Assembly: GCF_963662255.1 (NCBI RefSeq) | Contig: NC_085046.1 | Span: 129,749,332-129,813,331 of the forward strand | Direction: 5' to 3' | DNA: 64,000 nucleotides | Source: Cinclus cinclus | Lineage: Eukaryota > Chordata > Aves > Passeriformes > Cinclidae | Shown here: one piece after another, positions 25,172 through 40,100 of the stretch | Layout: the number at the start of each line of letters is the position of its first letter | Numbering within the stretch: the first letter of the stretch is position 1 | The notes under the pieces: model-generated | Databases searched by the model: none | Told to the model about the DNA's origin: nothing | What the model saw: only the letters and a program-made list of their open reading frames with translations | Position numbers and translations under genes: made by a program

Positions 25172-28100
25172 GTGAGATGGGTGTGAGGGCCGGGAGGGCG
25201 GCGGGGGTGAAAGGCGCTCTGACAGCGGCGGGACGGGGCGGGCAGTGGCCCCCGGCCGGGTCCCGGTGGGGAGCCGAGGGGATCGCGTCCGGCGAGCGGC
25301 CCCGAGCGCGGCTGCCGCTGCTCGGGGCCTGTCGCCGATGGGAAGGAGCTGGGTGCCGTCGAGCTTCCCTCCGAGCCGCCGTGCGATATTTGCTTGTGGA
25401 AGGAAGGGGTGGGGGTCTTGACTGCTGTGGAGCCGTCTCGTGTCGTCTGGGTGATTTGGTTGCTTTGAAAACCTGGAGGAGCAGCGCTGGCGCAAGTAAG
25501 CTACATGATAATAGTGCTGGGTGATGAGGACTAAAATGTTTACATTTTATTTTCAACAGAATTATGTGAAAGCTGCTACTACTACGATTATTCACTGAAT
25601 AATAGGGTTAGCAACTGGTAGTGGAGACCTTAACATAGCCTAGAATTTCAAGCCAGGAGTTGTAGTATAGGTAGGTAAAGACTATTGGAAGCAGCATTAT
25701 AAACTCTATAAATGCTGTGATGATTCAGTCTTGAGTAAGCTTTTTGCATTGTATTTTCAATAGAACACGTTAGTGTCAATGTTGCTGTGAGCGTGCCTCA
25801 ATAGGAATATGTCTGATTTAGTTGTTACAGTAAGGATCATCTCCTTTAATAAGGAAATCTGTGTCTTAGCAGCCCCTTAAAAAGAGATAACTCCTGTAAT
25901 TCATGTTTTTTAAAATCCTCGATACCGTGGTGTGGGAACCTCCCATCTTTGGCAGTATCTGTCCACTTAAGAGAAAATTAGTAGAATGCAGAAATTGTCA
26001 ACTGTCCTTTTAAAGCTTACAGTTGTCACAGTTTTGGGGCTTGAAGGTATTGCTTCTATAGCTTTTATATTGTTAGGATGTTTGTAATCCTATTTATGTC
26101 CGAATGGATTATAGGAATGAAAGTGCAACAGATGTCCCCTGCCTGTTACAACTGTGTCGTATAATTATATCTTGCTCTATAAAATCTGAATTGTTTCCCT
26201 AATGACGAGAGAAAGGAGAGACAGTGTGTTTGTACCTTCATTTTAGTCTGTGGCAGCATTAAGATTTGAGAAGTTTGGGAAACGTTTTAATGAGAATGTA
26301 AGGCTAGAACATCTTAAACAGAAAAAAATGTCTGCATATGCCACCAACGTGTCTTTGAGCACTGAACTACTGAAGTTGTTTCTGTAAGTTGCAAGAGACT
26401 GAATGCTGATGATCTTGCTGATCCAAGAAGAGGAAACATGATTCAGAATATTTCCAGTGTAGCTAGAGTCTCCATTTTGGAGAAGGCATGCTAAAGATGT
26501 GATTTTTTGCCATCTTGAGAAGCAGATACTTCAGTGTTAAATAAATATGCTTTCTTGACAACAAAGACTAATCTTTGAAATTAAATTTGTTGTGCTTGAT
26601 TTATTTAGTTGCAACTCCAGTGTGAAAACAAATCATAAAGTCTTGCAAGTCATTGCCTAAGACATTAAAAAATGCCTTCACAGAAGATAGAGTGATTAGG
26701 TAAATGTCACTGTTGACTTGACAATTCTTTGTAGTGTAGGACTTCATAAAAGCAAACTTCAGTAATTTTATATGAAAACTAACTGACATTTTGGTGTTTA
26801 TAAATTATTGTACTCTACTGAACTTGGTTTACATAGGCATAGAATAAAGGTAAGGCAATGTAAAGCAAATCTTTTTGTGATCAAAAGAGCAAAGTGGTTT
26901 TTAAGCTGTCAATCTGTATAATTAAGATTTTAAAAGTTATTTTTATAGTACTTTATATTCATTATTTCCATGGTGATGAAGAAAAATTCTACCTTCCTCC
27001 AAAGGAAAAAGACAAACTGAATCATTAACTGTAGTGCAAATAAGTTTATACCAGTGACAAAGTTTAATAGGCCTGCCTTGTGCTCATTTTCCAAGATAAG
27101 TTTCGAGAGACCAATATTAGCATGTCTGAGTGTTTTCTGACTCTCGTGAAAAAAATCTCAAAATAACATTGAAAACTTAAAGATGCAACAAAAATTTTTA
27201 TTGATTTCTGCCTGGTCATTTTTGTTGTGTGGTTTGTGTGCTGTGATGCTAATACTGAGGGCTGGGAGGGGAAAAGAGTAAGCCTATTACCAGTAGATTT
27301 ACTACAGGGCTTGCTATACCAGGGTCTAGATTTCCACTGAGGCCGTTTCAGAAAGCTTAGAGCAACTGGTCTGTGGCCTTAAGAACACACTACAGATGTC
27401 TAATTAAAAGCTGTAAGGTTACTTTAATACAGAATTACTGAGCTGACTGACTGTATGGCAGGTGATGTGTAATACTCATCAGTCAGGATCAGAAATGTCC
27501 TTCACTGTAGCTTTTCTGAGGAAGAGTATTAATGGCTTTTTTCCTTTGCATGTGGCTTTATTCAGTACTCGTATAACTTATCTCATGTTCTTAGTAAAAT
27601 AGGTTTCTTTGAGTAGCACTGCATTGACTGAATACAGTAGTACCTATGAGATTCTGTTTATTTACTTGTTGTGAGCAGACTGAGAAAACAATGGAGCTGA
27701 AACTTTAGCATTCATTAACATTAAAGTTTACAGTGCCAGTTCTGGCTTTTTCAGGCTGCTTAGAGCAATGTGTATGATGCTGTCTTTACACCAGATTCTG
27801 TGCAGCAAACCTGAAGCTGCTTTTTTTTCTTTCTTCATTTTTATTTTAACTCCTGGAAGAGGCAGAGCTCTTTGGCCCCATTAAGAATTTTTTTTTCTGT
27901 CCATAAAACTTAATATTTAATTTTAATTCCTTCCCCTTCTGAATAATTACTGTGTTTTTCTCTCCTACTTCAGCAGAAAAGGGTGTAACTGTTCTTATAT
28001 GGTTTCTGTGCAATCTGCCAAACACCACAGAAACTTGAGAGTAGCCATCTTCTGTGCTTTGCTGCCACTTTAGGAAGCCATTCACACCATCTATTTGTAG

Positions 28101-31100
28101 ATGTGGAAAATACTAAATTGACTATGTACTTCCTATTTTTTGTCATGCACCTGGAGAATAAATGCTGCACACTCTAGTAAAAGTATTTGCATTCATTTGA
28201 GGAAGTTTTATATTTGGTCTGCTTACAAGGACTTTCTGGGCTATGGCTGTTCAGTGCTTACTTGCACTTAGATTGTGTAAAGACTCTATTAGTATGTTAG
28301 TGGTCAAATGGCAGAAGTAGGGCTGTAGGATTCTTCAGGCCTCATAGGGAAAATTACTTCATTTCTTTCTGAAGAGAAGCTTACAAAAAGCATTGGTAAA
28401 CAGACATTGGCCAAAGACATTCTAAGCAGAGGTTATCATGTGTAACTGAGGGCTTTGGTTAATACAGTGCTGTGAGATTGAGGTGATACTAATTTCATTA
28501 ATACTGTTTGAAGCATGAAACTGAGTTGTCCTTTGCACTACTTTGTTTAATGGGTACTTTTCATTATGACAGTCTAGGCAGAACCATTTCTGCATTTGGT
28601 ATATCTTAACATCCTCATATGAATGTGTGTGGAAAAAGGTTTAAGTATTGGAATTTTAAGGTCCTCAGGCAAGAAAAGCATTCAGTAATTGGTACTGTTA
28701 CTGGCAGTGTTGCTTCTGCCTTGTTGCATTATGCCTGGCAGCTTTAAGATGAGGATAAAAAAGATGGCAAATAATAAATTGCACCATTTTGAATTAATTA
28801 ATTTTGTCAGCGGATGCTTAATAGATTGCCCATAAAGTTTTAAAATTTGGGCCACGATTGTCTTTTTTTTTAAATGAAACATTTCTGAATACCATAGAAA
28901 AACTTTTTTCATTCCTGCTTCTGTTGCTTTCTTTGGTATATCCAAAAATGGTCACATGGATTTTGGTTAAAATTCTATGATTCATCTATGGGCAGAAAAT
29001 AAATGTGGAAAGCTTCCACCAAAAAGGAGGGTATTACAGTTAAGAATTTGGAATGCATCAAAGTGCAAGTTTTCAAATATATTTCTAAAGGTCGTGGTTT
29101 ACATGATCAGATGATCAGACAGCATTTTGTATGGTCATGTGGATTAATTTTTCCAGAGGGTTTTTAATGGATATTAATTAGTTTATTAGTTCAGAGAAAC
29201 AGCTGAAGTTTTTTGGGGTTTTTTTTAATTAAAGATTAAAACTTGTATTTATTGACTAGTTGTGAGGGATTAAGAAAGTTTTCAATTTAAGGTATGTATG
29301 TAATAGCAAAGAAGAAAAGCAGGGAACAGAATTTTACAAGTTAGTTGGCTGTGAACTGTTTTGATACACATCCAGTACTAGAGGCATCAAATATGTTACC
29401 TAGCTTTACTGCTAAACATGCTCTGGAGAAAATAGAGGCACAAGAACTGAATTTTGGCAGTGAGTTATTTTCAAGATTAAATAACAGTTCTTTGGTATCC
29501 TTGTGGAATATACCTACACCAATAAGGTGGACTTCTTTGAGAAGAACTTTTAGAGGGAGTTCCTAGACACGGATTTGGAAAATATACTTAGTTTTCAGAA
29601 TGCTGAAGGAAATATGCTGCATATTAGATATGAGAAGTCTAGTTTAAAGCTGGTTGTTGCAGGAGAAGAGGGGTTAGGTGACCTGATCTTTCAATTTCTA
29701 TTTATAGTTACTTTAAAGAAGTTAGCATTGCTTACTGTAGTTAGCAAGCATGCCATGTTATGCACTGGTGAAATCATGCCAAGGGTGGTTTGAAAGCATA
29801 ATACAGTGTGGCAAAGCTTAAATGCCCATACCAGTTAAATTGAGGATCAGATGTAATATTTGAAGGAATAGGCTATGCTAAGTTGTGATATGACTTTTGT
29901 TTTACTTGAAAGCAATTCATTTTGTGTGATGCAGAGTTAAAATAGCTTTTGGGGTTTTAATAATAAAAAACTAACTATAGGTAATAGAGCTTGAAATTTA
30001 TTTTTAAAGAATTGCAGAATTAAAGCAACTTTGAAGTAGCTATTTGTGCTTACTTAGTTTTCAGTCATTAATTTTTCCAAATCATTCTGAATGTGAACCA
30101 GTGACATTTGTGCACTCTCTCAATTACTATTCTTAACAGTTGTTTCTCATGCAGTGAAATTAATGGCTGACAGTAGTATAATCTTTTCTGCAGTTAATCC
30201 AAGTAACTTCAGTCATAGCTTTTTGTTATAAATAAATGACTTCTAAATTGCTACATTTCTCTATGGGCAATATGCTGGCTAAGGTGTATGCCTTTGCTGT
30301 CAAAGGCAATATAAAGAGTCATTTAATGATTGTCCAGAGTTTTGATTTTATATGTTGAATAATACATGCTAATTTTCTTTCCTTAATTGTATGAGGGGAA
30401 GTGGTAGACTAATGCAATGCCTGTAATCAAGTCTGTCTGAAAAGAACAATGGGTTGTCATGCTTAGTCATGCTTCATGTTTAATTCTAATTTCTGTTCTA
30501 CTATGAAGTTTAACTGGTGAAGGAAGTGAGCTGGGAGGGATATGCATAGATAGAAATTGCAGATGTTAGGTCAATGTAGAAACTACTTTTAAAAATTAGT
30601 CCTGCTGAACTGGTATAAAGTGGTAATTGTGTTAATTTAATTAGATAATTTATGGTGCATACAACTGTAGCTGTTCTGAATTAGTTTTCAGAACAGCTAC
30701 AGGTAATTTTAAAAACTGGTACATTTCAGAAATTTACCTTTTGTTACGAAATTCCTGGATTGAATAGGAGTGAGATGAAATGAGAAGACCTGTTCCCTTT
30801 CCTTTTTCATTTCTCTGCTTGGTAAATACAAAATTGCAATAGATCCTTTGAACACCAATCCACAATTTGGTCTGCTATATTCAGTAACCTTACAAGAATT
30901 TTTCGATCAACAAGTAATTGTATTTCAGTAATAGTGTAATTTGAGCTTTGCTTCATCTGCTTTGTCTAATTTTTTATTGTTTACGCTCATTGTTTACACA
31001 GCCTAATGGACGGTCTTTCCTTGATGTGTCTGAAGATGAAGTAATACAAACTGTCCGTAAAGACAATATAAAGCAGCCTGTTGACACAGAAAAGAAGAAT

Positions 31101-34100
31101 GAGAAGGTTAGTTATGGATACAAAGCAACAATGTTGAAGTTTGATGTATATTATTTCAATATCTAATAACTCTGGGTTTGGTTTGAAAGCCTGTCGCTTA
31201 TATGAATGAAGAGGCAGATTTCTTACTGTGAAGAGTACTAATCTAATTTGGAGTTGGAAAGAGCCAGAGTAGTATTTTCTTAACTTCTGAGACATGCATT
31301 ATCACAGAATGTTTGTCAAGGAGGCCCCACTCCCAGCCCCCCACTAAACACTGATATCTCTGTTCATCATGTGACAGTGTGAAGCCTCAGAAGTAAAGTT
31401 TGTTTTATCTTGATGGCTTCTATGTGGATGCAGCATAATGATAGTATTGTTAAGTGCCTTGTAAGTGGTCTGCAAGTTGGGGGACTATTATTCAAAGGAT
31501 CAAAACCATGTGTCTGCTTATTTATTTTGCCAGATGTATCCCTTAGTAATTAGAGTTCCTGATTTTTGATGATAAATGTGAGCTTTGAAGTCTGGTGTGA
31601 GCTTTTTGTTATGCAAATTAAGCATCTACATTAAAAATCTTTTTAAATATTGATTTGCAATGTATAATCTAAAAGGTAACACACGCAGTGCTGTTTTTTG
31701 AAATGTGAGGGCTACTCTTCTTGTTTTATCATATATGCTGTTATTTATGGGCAACGTGGATATGGGCCTTGGGCCTTTGATAATTTTTTTGCTTGATTCT
31801 TTTGCTAGCATTGTGCATGAAATTTTCCCACTGTCATTGTTTTCTGACTTATTTTTTTCAGTAAAATGCTTTTGTTGTGACTATACTGAGGAAGAATAAA
31901 AGATTATAGATAAGCAGTCAGAAACACTTTGCTGTGAGGATGGTGAAGCACTGGAACAGGTTACTCGGGGTGGATACCCCATCCCTGGAAGTATTCAAGG
32001 CCAGGATGGATGGGGCTCTGAGCAACCTGGTCTAGTGAAAGGTGTCCTTTCCCATGGCTGGGGTTGGTACTAGATGATCTTTAAGGTCCCTTCCAACCCA
32101 AGCCATTCCATGATTGTTGTAATTTCTTCAGTTCATTCAAGCTTTAATAAATATACTTGACTACCCTCCAATAACTTCTTTTGCAGTTTATAGTTTGGCT
32201 AAAAGACTGAAGACAGCAAACTACTTTTAGTTTGCCTTAGGGCTTTAAATGTTTCTGCCATTGGCAAATTGAGTGACTTTTCTGTGACATAGGCTTGCCT
32301 TAGAGTTCCATGCTGTGTGGCTCTTTCTCTTCCCCATATTTTGCATATCAGATTGACTTTGCTTCATTTTTTCTTAAGAACATAACACGATTTAAACATG
32401 AATTAATAATTCTATTTGCAGATTTTCAAGCAGATAAGGTTTTTAAATCCTAAACTCAACTTTGTCTTAAAATTGCAAACATAGTGATCTGAATTTTAAA
32501 ATGTGAAGCCAAAGCTGCATCTCTAGGAAATGAGTACCACTAAACGGATGTGGATGATGATTCAAAATGTGTTTTCATATCACTTTGGGGGACCCTGGGC
32601 AAGGAGTGCTTGGGTCAGCAGGAAATTGTTACCCTTCAATTAAAAGCATACTTAAGAACTTCCTTTGAACTACAGGTAACTGTGCAGGCTTCTAATTATT
32701 TGGTAAAGTTTCTCAGGGCATCTGTAATATTTGTAACATAACCCTACTGAGGTTGTAAGGAGTCCTGTGTAAGTGTCTTTGTACCATCTTTGGAATGGAT
32801 GGTATAAGACAATGGCTGTGATTGAAGTTGTATGGGCATGTGTATACATATTTGAATACATATAGTCTATGTCCTGAAGAGCATGCTTGGTTTTTTGTGC
32901 TTCAATATATGCTTTCAGTGAAAATCACACATCCTTTGTGTTTCTGTATTTCTTGGCTGCTTCAGGGTTGTGAATTTAATGCATTTTCTGCTTTGTGGGA
33001 GGGAAAAGTTTGAATAATGGCTGGACTCTGGCTCTTCACAGGATTTATGATTCTGCAGTTAGTGACTTGACACAGTACAGGGAATTTTTGGTGTTTAGTG
33101 TAAGGGACTGTTACCTAAGTAGTGACTCTGGATGAGACTGAGAAGTTAAAATGTCATCATCCATTCAGTTTGCAAGCACATAACTGCTTTGTCTTGAATA
33201 CTAGGGATCAAGAAGAAAAGGGTTTTTTTTTTTTCCTATTGTTCTTGCATGGGGCACAATGCATCTTAAAGACTCAAAAAATTTTGGCAGGCCTGCAGTA
33301 TTCCTCATATGCTCTTTGACTGTTGTCAGAGCCAACAGAGCATCTTTGTTGCAGAAGGTGACACTTTGAATGCATAGACTGCTGCAAAATGACTGGCTGG
33401 CTTGCTCTGACTTTACCATCTCTTGCTGTTTCTGTCAGTTTGATACTGAGTTAGCAACTGGTGCAGTACCAAGCCTAGCAGGTGGTGGGTTAACTGGGTA
33501 AAAAATGTTGGTTCTGGTTTTACAGAACAGGGTAGCACAGTTTAAGAAAGTAAACACATTTTCAAGGTTTGGATTCTAGATCTTTTTAAAAACAGTGTTT
33601 GTTATTCACAAACTTCTTTTTCAGCTGTTAAACTTTGATGTTTCCCTGTAAAATTTGATGGTAATACTTCAATAGGAGCTAGTTACTTAAGGAAACTGAA
33701 GTTACAGTTTGGAAGAGGGGTCATCTTGAACTGTTGTCTGGGGGACTTCTGAAGTAATTTCAGGTGTTCTCTTAGTGCCAAAGGACAGCTGGGTAGTTAC
33801 AGCTTTGTGGATGGAAACTTTAGAATCTCAAGTTCCAGTCTCAGTGTAGCTGCCAATTGCAGACAAAGGTACAAACTTACCAATTTTCCTCTGTTCAAGC
33901 TTGAAGAGGCAATTTATAACTAATTTTAATGCGAATTTTCACTTTTCTTTTTTAATTCTTTCTTTGGAAGTTGCTCTAGCAAATAATTTGGTTTGTTAAT
34001 ATTTTTAGAACCAATTCTTCTCAGGTTGCTTTTGAAACCAGCCCTTCTCTTTTGGGGGCTTTTCAGAAGTTAGTTAGCTGGTATTTAGGTAGTCTGCTGA

Positions 34101-37100
34101 GCAAATAAGAATTCAGTTTGGGTCCTTTAGTACATTAAACCAGGAGTTAACTGTTCAGATCAGTTCCCTAAATGTTACAGGTGTGGTGATGCAGCATTGC
34201 ATATAAGCAGTGAATTTTTAATCATCTCTGCTGCATTAGCAAGCTATATACTCTCAGTACCTGTATTGAAGCTACAGATTACTTTCAGGACATGTTGGCT
34301 CTAAGGCATATGAATTGCATGCCATTGTGGGGGCCCATGCAGCAGCTGTGGTAATAATTTAGGTGTTACCAACTCTGAATTCTAGAGAGATTATTAGACG
34401 CTTCTTGGACGTTTAAGACTAGAAAACTAAGTAGTGGGAACTCGGGTATACAGCTGGAAATGACTATTCTGACTCTGGTAGATGTATTCCAAAAAGGCAT
34501 CCAGCATTCTTGGAATATTTCAGAGACAGTAAGTGATTAGTTCCCTTTAAAAAATTTGAGTGGATAACCATATTTCTTGTAAAAGTCTTTTTTTTTTTTT
34601 TTTCATTCATGTTTGTTTGGTAGTTCTTATACCTTTCTGCACTACGTTGAAAAGGTTTTCGGTACTGTATTTTCTTTCTAAGAAGGTAGTCAAGTCAATT
34701 TGCTCCAAGGCTTTCAGCAGTATATTTTCCCCCAATATCTTGGTTTGTTTTTTTTCTCAATACTATCTTTTCAGCACTCTGTATTGCTACCTATTGCACC
34801 AAAACTATTTGCAGAAGTAGTCATGTCTTTCACGGAGGGTTGTTCAGGACAATCCGTTGTAAATTTATTTCTGTGTTTTGTGTGAGGGCAGGGAATGCTG
34901 AATCACTATGCCAAGTGATCAGTAAATAATTAAGATAATGTTTTATTTTTGTTTTAGACAAAGAAAAAGAAGAAATCAAAGGGAGATTCTAAAACTGTTC
35001 AGGATACATCTCGTCTAGATGGAAAGGAAGTTGATGAAGGTACTGAACACAAACATACACAAAATGCAAACATGATGGCTTAAATGCTGTTTAAGATTTA
35101 TTTACATTTGGTTTATAACGAAATACAAGAAACTCATAGCTCCATAGATCACATATTACATCTGGGAATCTGATCTTTGAAACAGCAGTGTTTAGTGACT
35201 TCAACTGATCTTTTTTTTTTAAAGTAATCTTATAAAAACTGAGACATTATTAATAGTATGGTGCTCATGCTATTAATGTTTTGCTCTATGAAGCCAAGTA
35301 TTATCACAAAAAAACTTACCTTTGGCCATTTGTTTGTGTTTTCAAACTAAGGTTGAAGCTGACTTGTTAAATTGCCCTCAGACTTCCATTTGATATGATA
35401 CAAACAAAAAATCTTTCCTTCCTTTCTGACTTAGTGATGTTTTCATTTGGGTGATGTTTTAGGAGCCTGGGAAACAAAAATCAGTAACAGAGAGAAGCGT
35501 CAGCAGCGTAAGCGAGACAAGGTGCTGAACGACAGTGGCTCAGGAGAATCAAATCTCCAAGGTATAGAAAACACAGTTACTGTGTCCATTGAACAGCTGA
35601 TGCCTACACCATCACTTCCAGTTGGTCTCAGAAAAAATAAAGGTATGATGCTTGATAGGTCTGTGAACGTGTCCTAGAAAGATGACTTTACTCAAATGCT
35701 CAAATAGTGACTCTGTTTTGGATCTGTTAGGTGTATTTGGAGGTGAAGCTCTTGAGGAAATTATTTCAAGCTGTGTGGAAGTACTTTCTCATTGTGCAAA
35801 ACTCCCTCTTTTCTGGCCGTGTTTTGGGGAAGCTCAAGAGAGTATTTTGGAGCAAGTGGCTAAGACACTGGCCTCCATCCTCACTGGTGTGCTGTTAGTC
35901 GCGTAGGCCTGTCTCTGTTCCTTCACTTGTGCTTTGTGACTCTGCCCTTTGTTTCCAGAAACTTCAAAGGCATCCTCAGCAGTGCTGCAGGCAGCTCCTT
36001 ATCTTTTTGGGTGCTTCCTTGTAGGAAGGTTATGCCCCTGAAATGCATTTAACATATCATTCACTGTTTAATGTGTAGGCATTTTTTTCCCCAATGTAGA
36101 TTTAGTAGCATCCTGTACTAAAGCTGTTCATAGTGGTAAAGCACATGTGGCTGAGATTTAGTAGTCAGTACTGTAGAATTCAATAGATATGGCTGCTGCT
36201 GTTACAGAAACAAAAGATTGCATGGGCTGATTTAAAGTGTGTGTAGGCACAAGAATTCATATTTGGGTAAAATTGAGAAATAGATGCTGGAATTAAATGA
36301 AACTTGATGATGTTCTAGCAAAGTGACAGACTGAGCCCAACAACTCTCTGGTACCTTGAAACAATATATAGAAATTTGTATGCCTCACCCTCCTGTTTCA
36401 GTGACACTCATTTGCACCTTGACTGAGTGTGTAATTGTTGCCCTGAGGACTAGATCACTTGTTTCCTGTTGCATTTCTTTTCCTATCCTTTTATACAGAG
36501 CTTCAGGAAATGGTAATTTCAACTGTCTTTATGCACGGTTGCTAATTATAACTACTGTAACCTCTCCAGTCAGAATCCTTTATGTATCATACTTTTTTGT
36601 ATCTTATTTATCACCTTGTATAAGACTAATCCAAAAAGAATTCAGCTGTATCTAGTGTTTTCATGGTAAGGAAGAAGTTTAGAAATAGTTACAGGTCTGA
36701 AATACTTAAAGCCACTCCTTGCTTGTAAATGACAACCTGTGTTTTAGATTTATGCTCTTTGTTCATTGGCAAAGTAGCTAAAGTTCTTTGAAATCTGCAG
36801 TTACTTGGTATATGGGCCTTAAGTCACTTTGAGTGCATTGTGTCTGCAGCATGAACACAAATAAAAAAAACTTTAGCATTTTGATTTTATCCTTAAGTAT
36901 TCTGGAATTGTTAATTTACTGTGAGGTTCTAATACATTCTTAAAATATTAGTGTTGGATTGTTAGAAGATTTTTACAGGTGCTGCTGTTTAAAAAGCTTA
37001 ATCTATCTTTGGTTCCTCTTCTTAATCAGGTGATGCACTTCTGAATGCACAGATTAACAGTTCTAAACCTCCAAAGGGGGAGTCATCAATTCCACAAGGT

Positions 37101-40100
37101 AAAAAGTGTTCCTTATTGGGCATCCTAAGTAACTAGAGAAGTGTTTTACAGAAGTGTAGACAGCACTTTTGGTACAAGATTCTAAGTTACTGACACAGAA
37201 CTTTATTATACATCTGGTTCTTTTGGCTATACAAATGTTACACTTCTAAGTTGCAGTTATTTCTTAAGAAGCTGAAAGAGTCTCTGTTAGAAGTAGAAAT
37301 ACAATTTAATATTTTGAATTTTCAGAGAGATTGCCTATTGTAAAAATTTTGATGCACAGAACAGTAGCATCTGTTTTTAAGTTCTGCTGAAAAATAATTT
37401 ATGCTAGCTTTTCAGACTCACTCATTTGTTTGTGTTAATGAATTATTTGCTCAAAGAAAACCCTGATAACTACAAAGAGCTCACAAGTTCTGATTATTAT
37501 TTACACTTGTTTCAGGTTGAATATACAAGTTACTCAGTTCTTTACATTTTCCTTTGAGATGTATAAATACATTCATTTTGAAAGTTCTTACATATAAATA
37601 CATGTTTATGAAAATAATATACTTGATACATCATACACAAAATAGTTGACCAGTGAATCTTAGCAGTTTTCTAGTAACAGATACTGCTGTAATAATACTT
37701 GAAGTGAATTAGTTTGACATAATATCTACATATAGCAAACATTAGCTGTGTTGCTTTAATCAAAAGAAGTTAGTGTAAATAAGCAAGTTCAACAACTGAG
37801 TTAAAAGCACAGATCCAGAAAGTGAATACCTTTCTGCTTGTTTTTGAGAGCTTTACTTCACATGCAAGCTTCCTGTACCATGGCACAGAAGGAGGGAGCT
37901 GTATTTTTCAAAGATGCCTAATGGGAGGACAGGAGGCAGTAATCAAGTTTCAGTAAGGGGAAATTTTGACAGGTCATGAGGAAAAAAGCTCTTAATGAGA
38001 ATGTTCAGAGCATCTCTGGGCAATCAGCTTTTATGGTTTCCAGAGCTTCAATAACGTGGTATAATTTTGAAGTTAGCTGTGCATTGAACAGAAGGTGGGA
38101 CTAGGTGACTTTGAGAGATCCTTTTCAATCTTCAGTTTTCTGTGATTCAGTGAAAATTGGCTGTTCATTTAGAAGTTCTGACAAGACTGTAGTATAATAA
38201 ACAGAGAAGAATCAAGATCCTGCTTGAGGACCTCAGCTGTCTTTTTGCAAAGTTGCGAAAAGGTTTTTCTACCAACTGCAGTTTGGTTTGTCTCTTCAGT
38301 ATTCTTTTGTTGCCTTTCCTATATTACACTAGGAGGATGTTGACTGACAGGAGCAATGCTAGTGCTGTAGAGAAAGGGCAGTGGTTTTTGTACAGCAGTG
38401 GTGACCTTACAGATGTCTGTCTTTGGGACTGATTTGTCTGAGAAAATCTAAGCATATCTCACCTAATTAATTCTATGTCAGTGAGGCCAGCTTGAATTGG
38501 GTGTGTTCATGCTGCCTGAGTTAAGAGTTCATTTGAAAAATAAAATGTTTGGTCTGTGGTTTTTGTTGAGATATGATACTGATCAGACTTGATACTGACA
38601 TAAGAGTTTGGCTTACTGTTTAAGTGTTACACTTGTAGTGTGCAAATATTTCATAGTTGCTTGTAGCAGAGCATATTTTGTTTTTTCCACTGCCTATATA
38701 ATAAGAGTAAGATACACTTTTGATATACAAAGCACTTGGAGAAAGGTTTGTGATGTATAGGGGAAGTGAGGCTGGGTGCACTAGCCCTTATATTTTATAG
38801 GGACATAAATTTTAAAAACTTCTGTTATGGTCTTTGTCTCAGTGTACTGCTGACTTCTCAAAGTATACATTAAACTTGCAGTGGCTTGTAATTTCTCATC
38901 AGGGTAACGTGTAGGAGACTCTTACAGTGTTGTGGTCTTTTACCTTAGTGCAATAAAATATGTTACAAATCGAATGTTACTGTGATTTTTCTCTCTTACT
39001 GTGAGGGTCTCTCTAGGTTCAGTATGGTATCTGTGCTCTATGTAAATACTGTGTAGTGTTTGGGAAGTACTTTTTAATACTCAGTAGTTTTGTCTACATC
39101 CTGCTTGGAGAACTGCTGCATGCAGTTATGAAACAGAAAATACTCCCTGTTTAGTGCATGGGCTTTTCCACGAGTCATCCCCATATTCTCTAAGAGAATT
39201 AGCTGACAGTGTTGAAAGTACCCTCCCCACCTTTTTTTCTAATCTAGAGGCACAAGTTCACCAATACATCAGCTCTATAAAGGAAGGGATGATGAAAGAG
39301 AGTGCAGTTGGTGCTGTTTTTTCCTCCCTCTTTAAGTTAGTAGGCAGATGGTGCATATCATCTGAACTGGAAAATCAGCTGAGACAGAGCAGCAACCTTG
39401 TCTGTTTCACACTGGTGTAGCAAAGCTGCTGTTCATTTGGGATTTTTTTATTAAGTGAATGTGCATATAAGTTATATTTTAATTCTTCATCCAGTTCTTA
39501 TTTTAAATAATACTTTTATTATTGTTGTATTTAAGTTTCTCCGGGATTGAGTGAAAGCCATACAGTAAATGGAGGAAGCTGGAATGAGAAGTCTGTAAAA
39601 ATCTCCTCACAGATTGGTGTAGGGGAGGAGAAATGGACATCTGTTCCTTCAACTGCAGCTGGGAAGAGGAAGACTGAAACATTGGCTTGGGGCCAAGACA
39701 CTGGAGATGCTAATGGAAATGGAAAGGACTGGGGTGTAAGCCTGGTGGGCAGGCCATGGAAAGAGCGTTCTTTGTTCACTCCTATTGGTAAGCTATTTCC
39801 AGGAGCTTGCTTCATGTAAGCATTTTTAGGTAAATGTATATTTTTTTAGTAGTGGATCTCTGAGATATTTTTTGTTTATATATTTAAAAAATCTTGATGG
39901 GGTCTAGTGAAATGTTAACTGAACAATTTCTCTTTACTCCAAGTTCTGGTGGCTTAGTATCTGTCTCTTTGTACAGTTAAACTGGTTTTTTTGAGTTTAT
40001 CTGACAAAATTGTTTCTGTGAAGGAATGCAGTGTTGACTATCACTTTCATAAAGTTCTGAAGATCATTACTAAGTCACTTTGAAGCATAATTTCTTTGAA

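Noticed and set aside
24127..25495. Minus-strand open frames of 329 and 402 codons across MTDH exon 1
   Set aside because: They lie antisense in the CpG island, where stop codons are rare. The products are low-complexity Pro/Arg/Ala/Gly, they overlap each other in different frames, and they run through the CR1 boundary.
25177..25524. Plus-strand 115-codon frame after exon 1
   Set aside because: It lies in GC-rich intron 1 just past the donor site, with Ala/Arg/Gly-rich composition and no match to the conserved MTDH continuation, which is at 31002.
30665..30702. Intron 1 hairpin as a miRNA gene
   Set aside because: The stem is only 16 bp with a 6-nt loop and no outward extension, shorter than a Drosha/Dicer substrate. 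It is kept only as a structural finding.
35682..35906. 74-codon frame right after exon 4, considered as an exon extension
   Set aside because: It is in a different frame from exon 4 read-through, which meets a stop at about 35675, and the canonical donor at 35643 leads correctly to exon 5.
39154..39420. 88-codon frame just before exon 6, considered as an alternative MTDH exon
   Set aside because: No acceptor/donor pair in a compatible phase was seen, and there is no similarity to any known MTDH segment.
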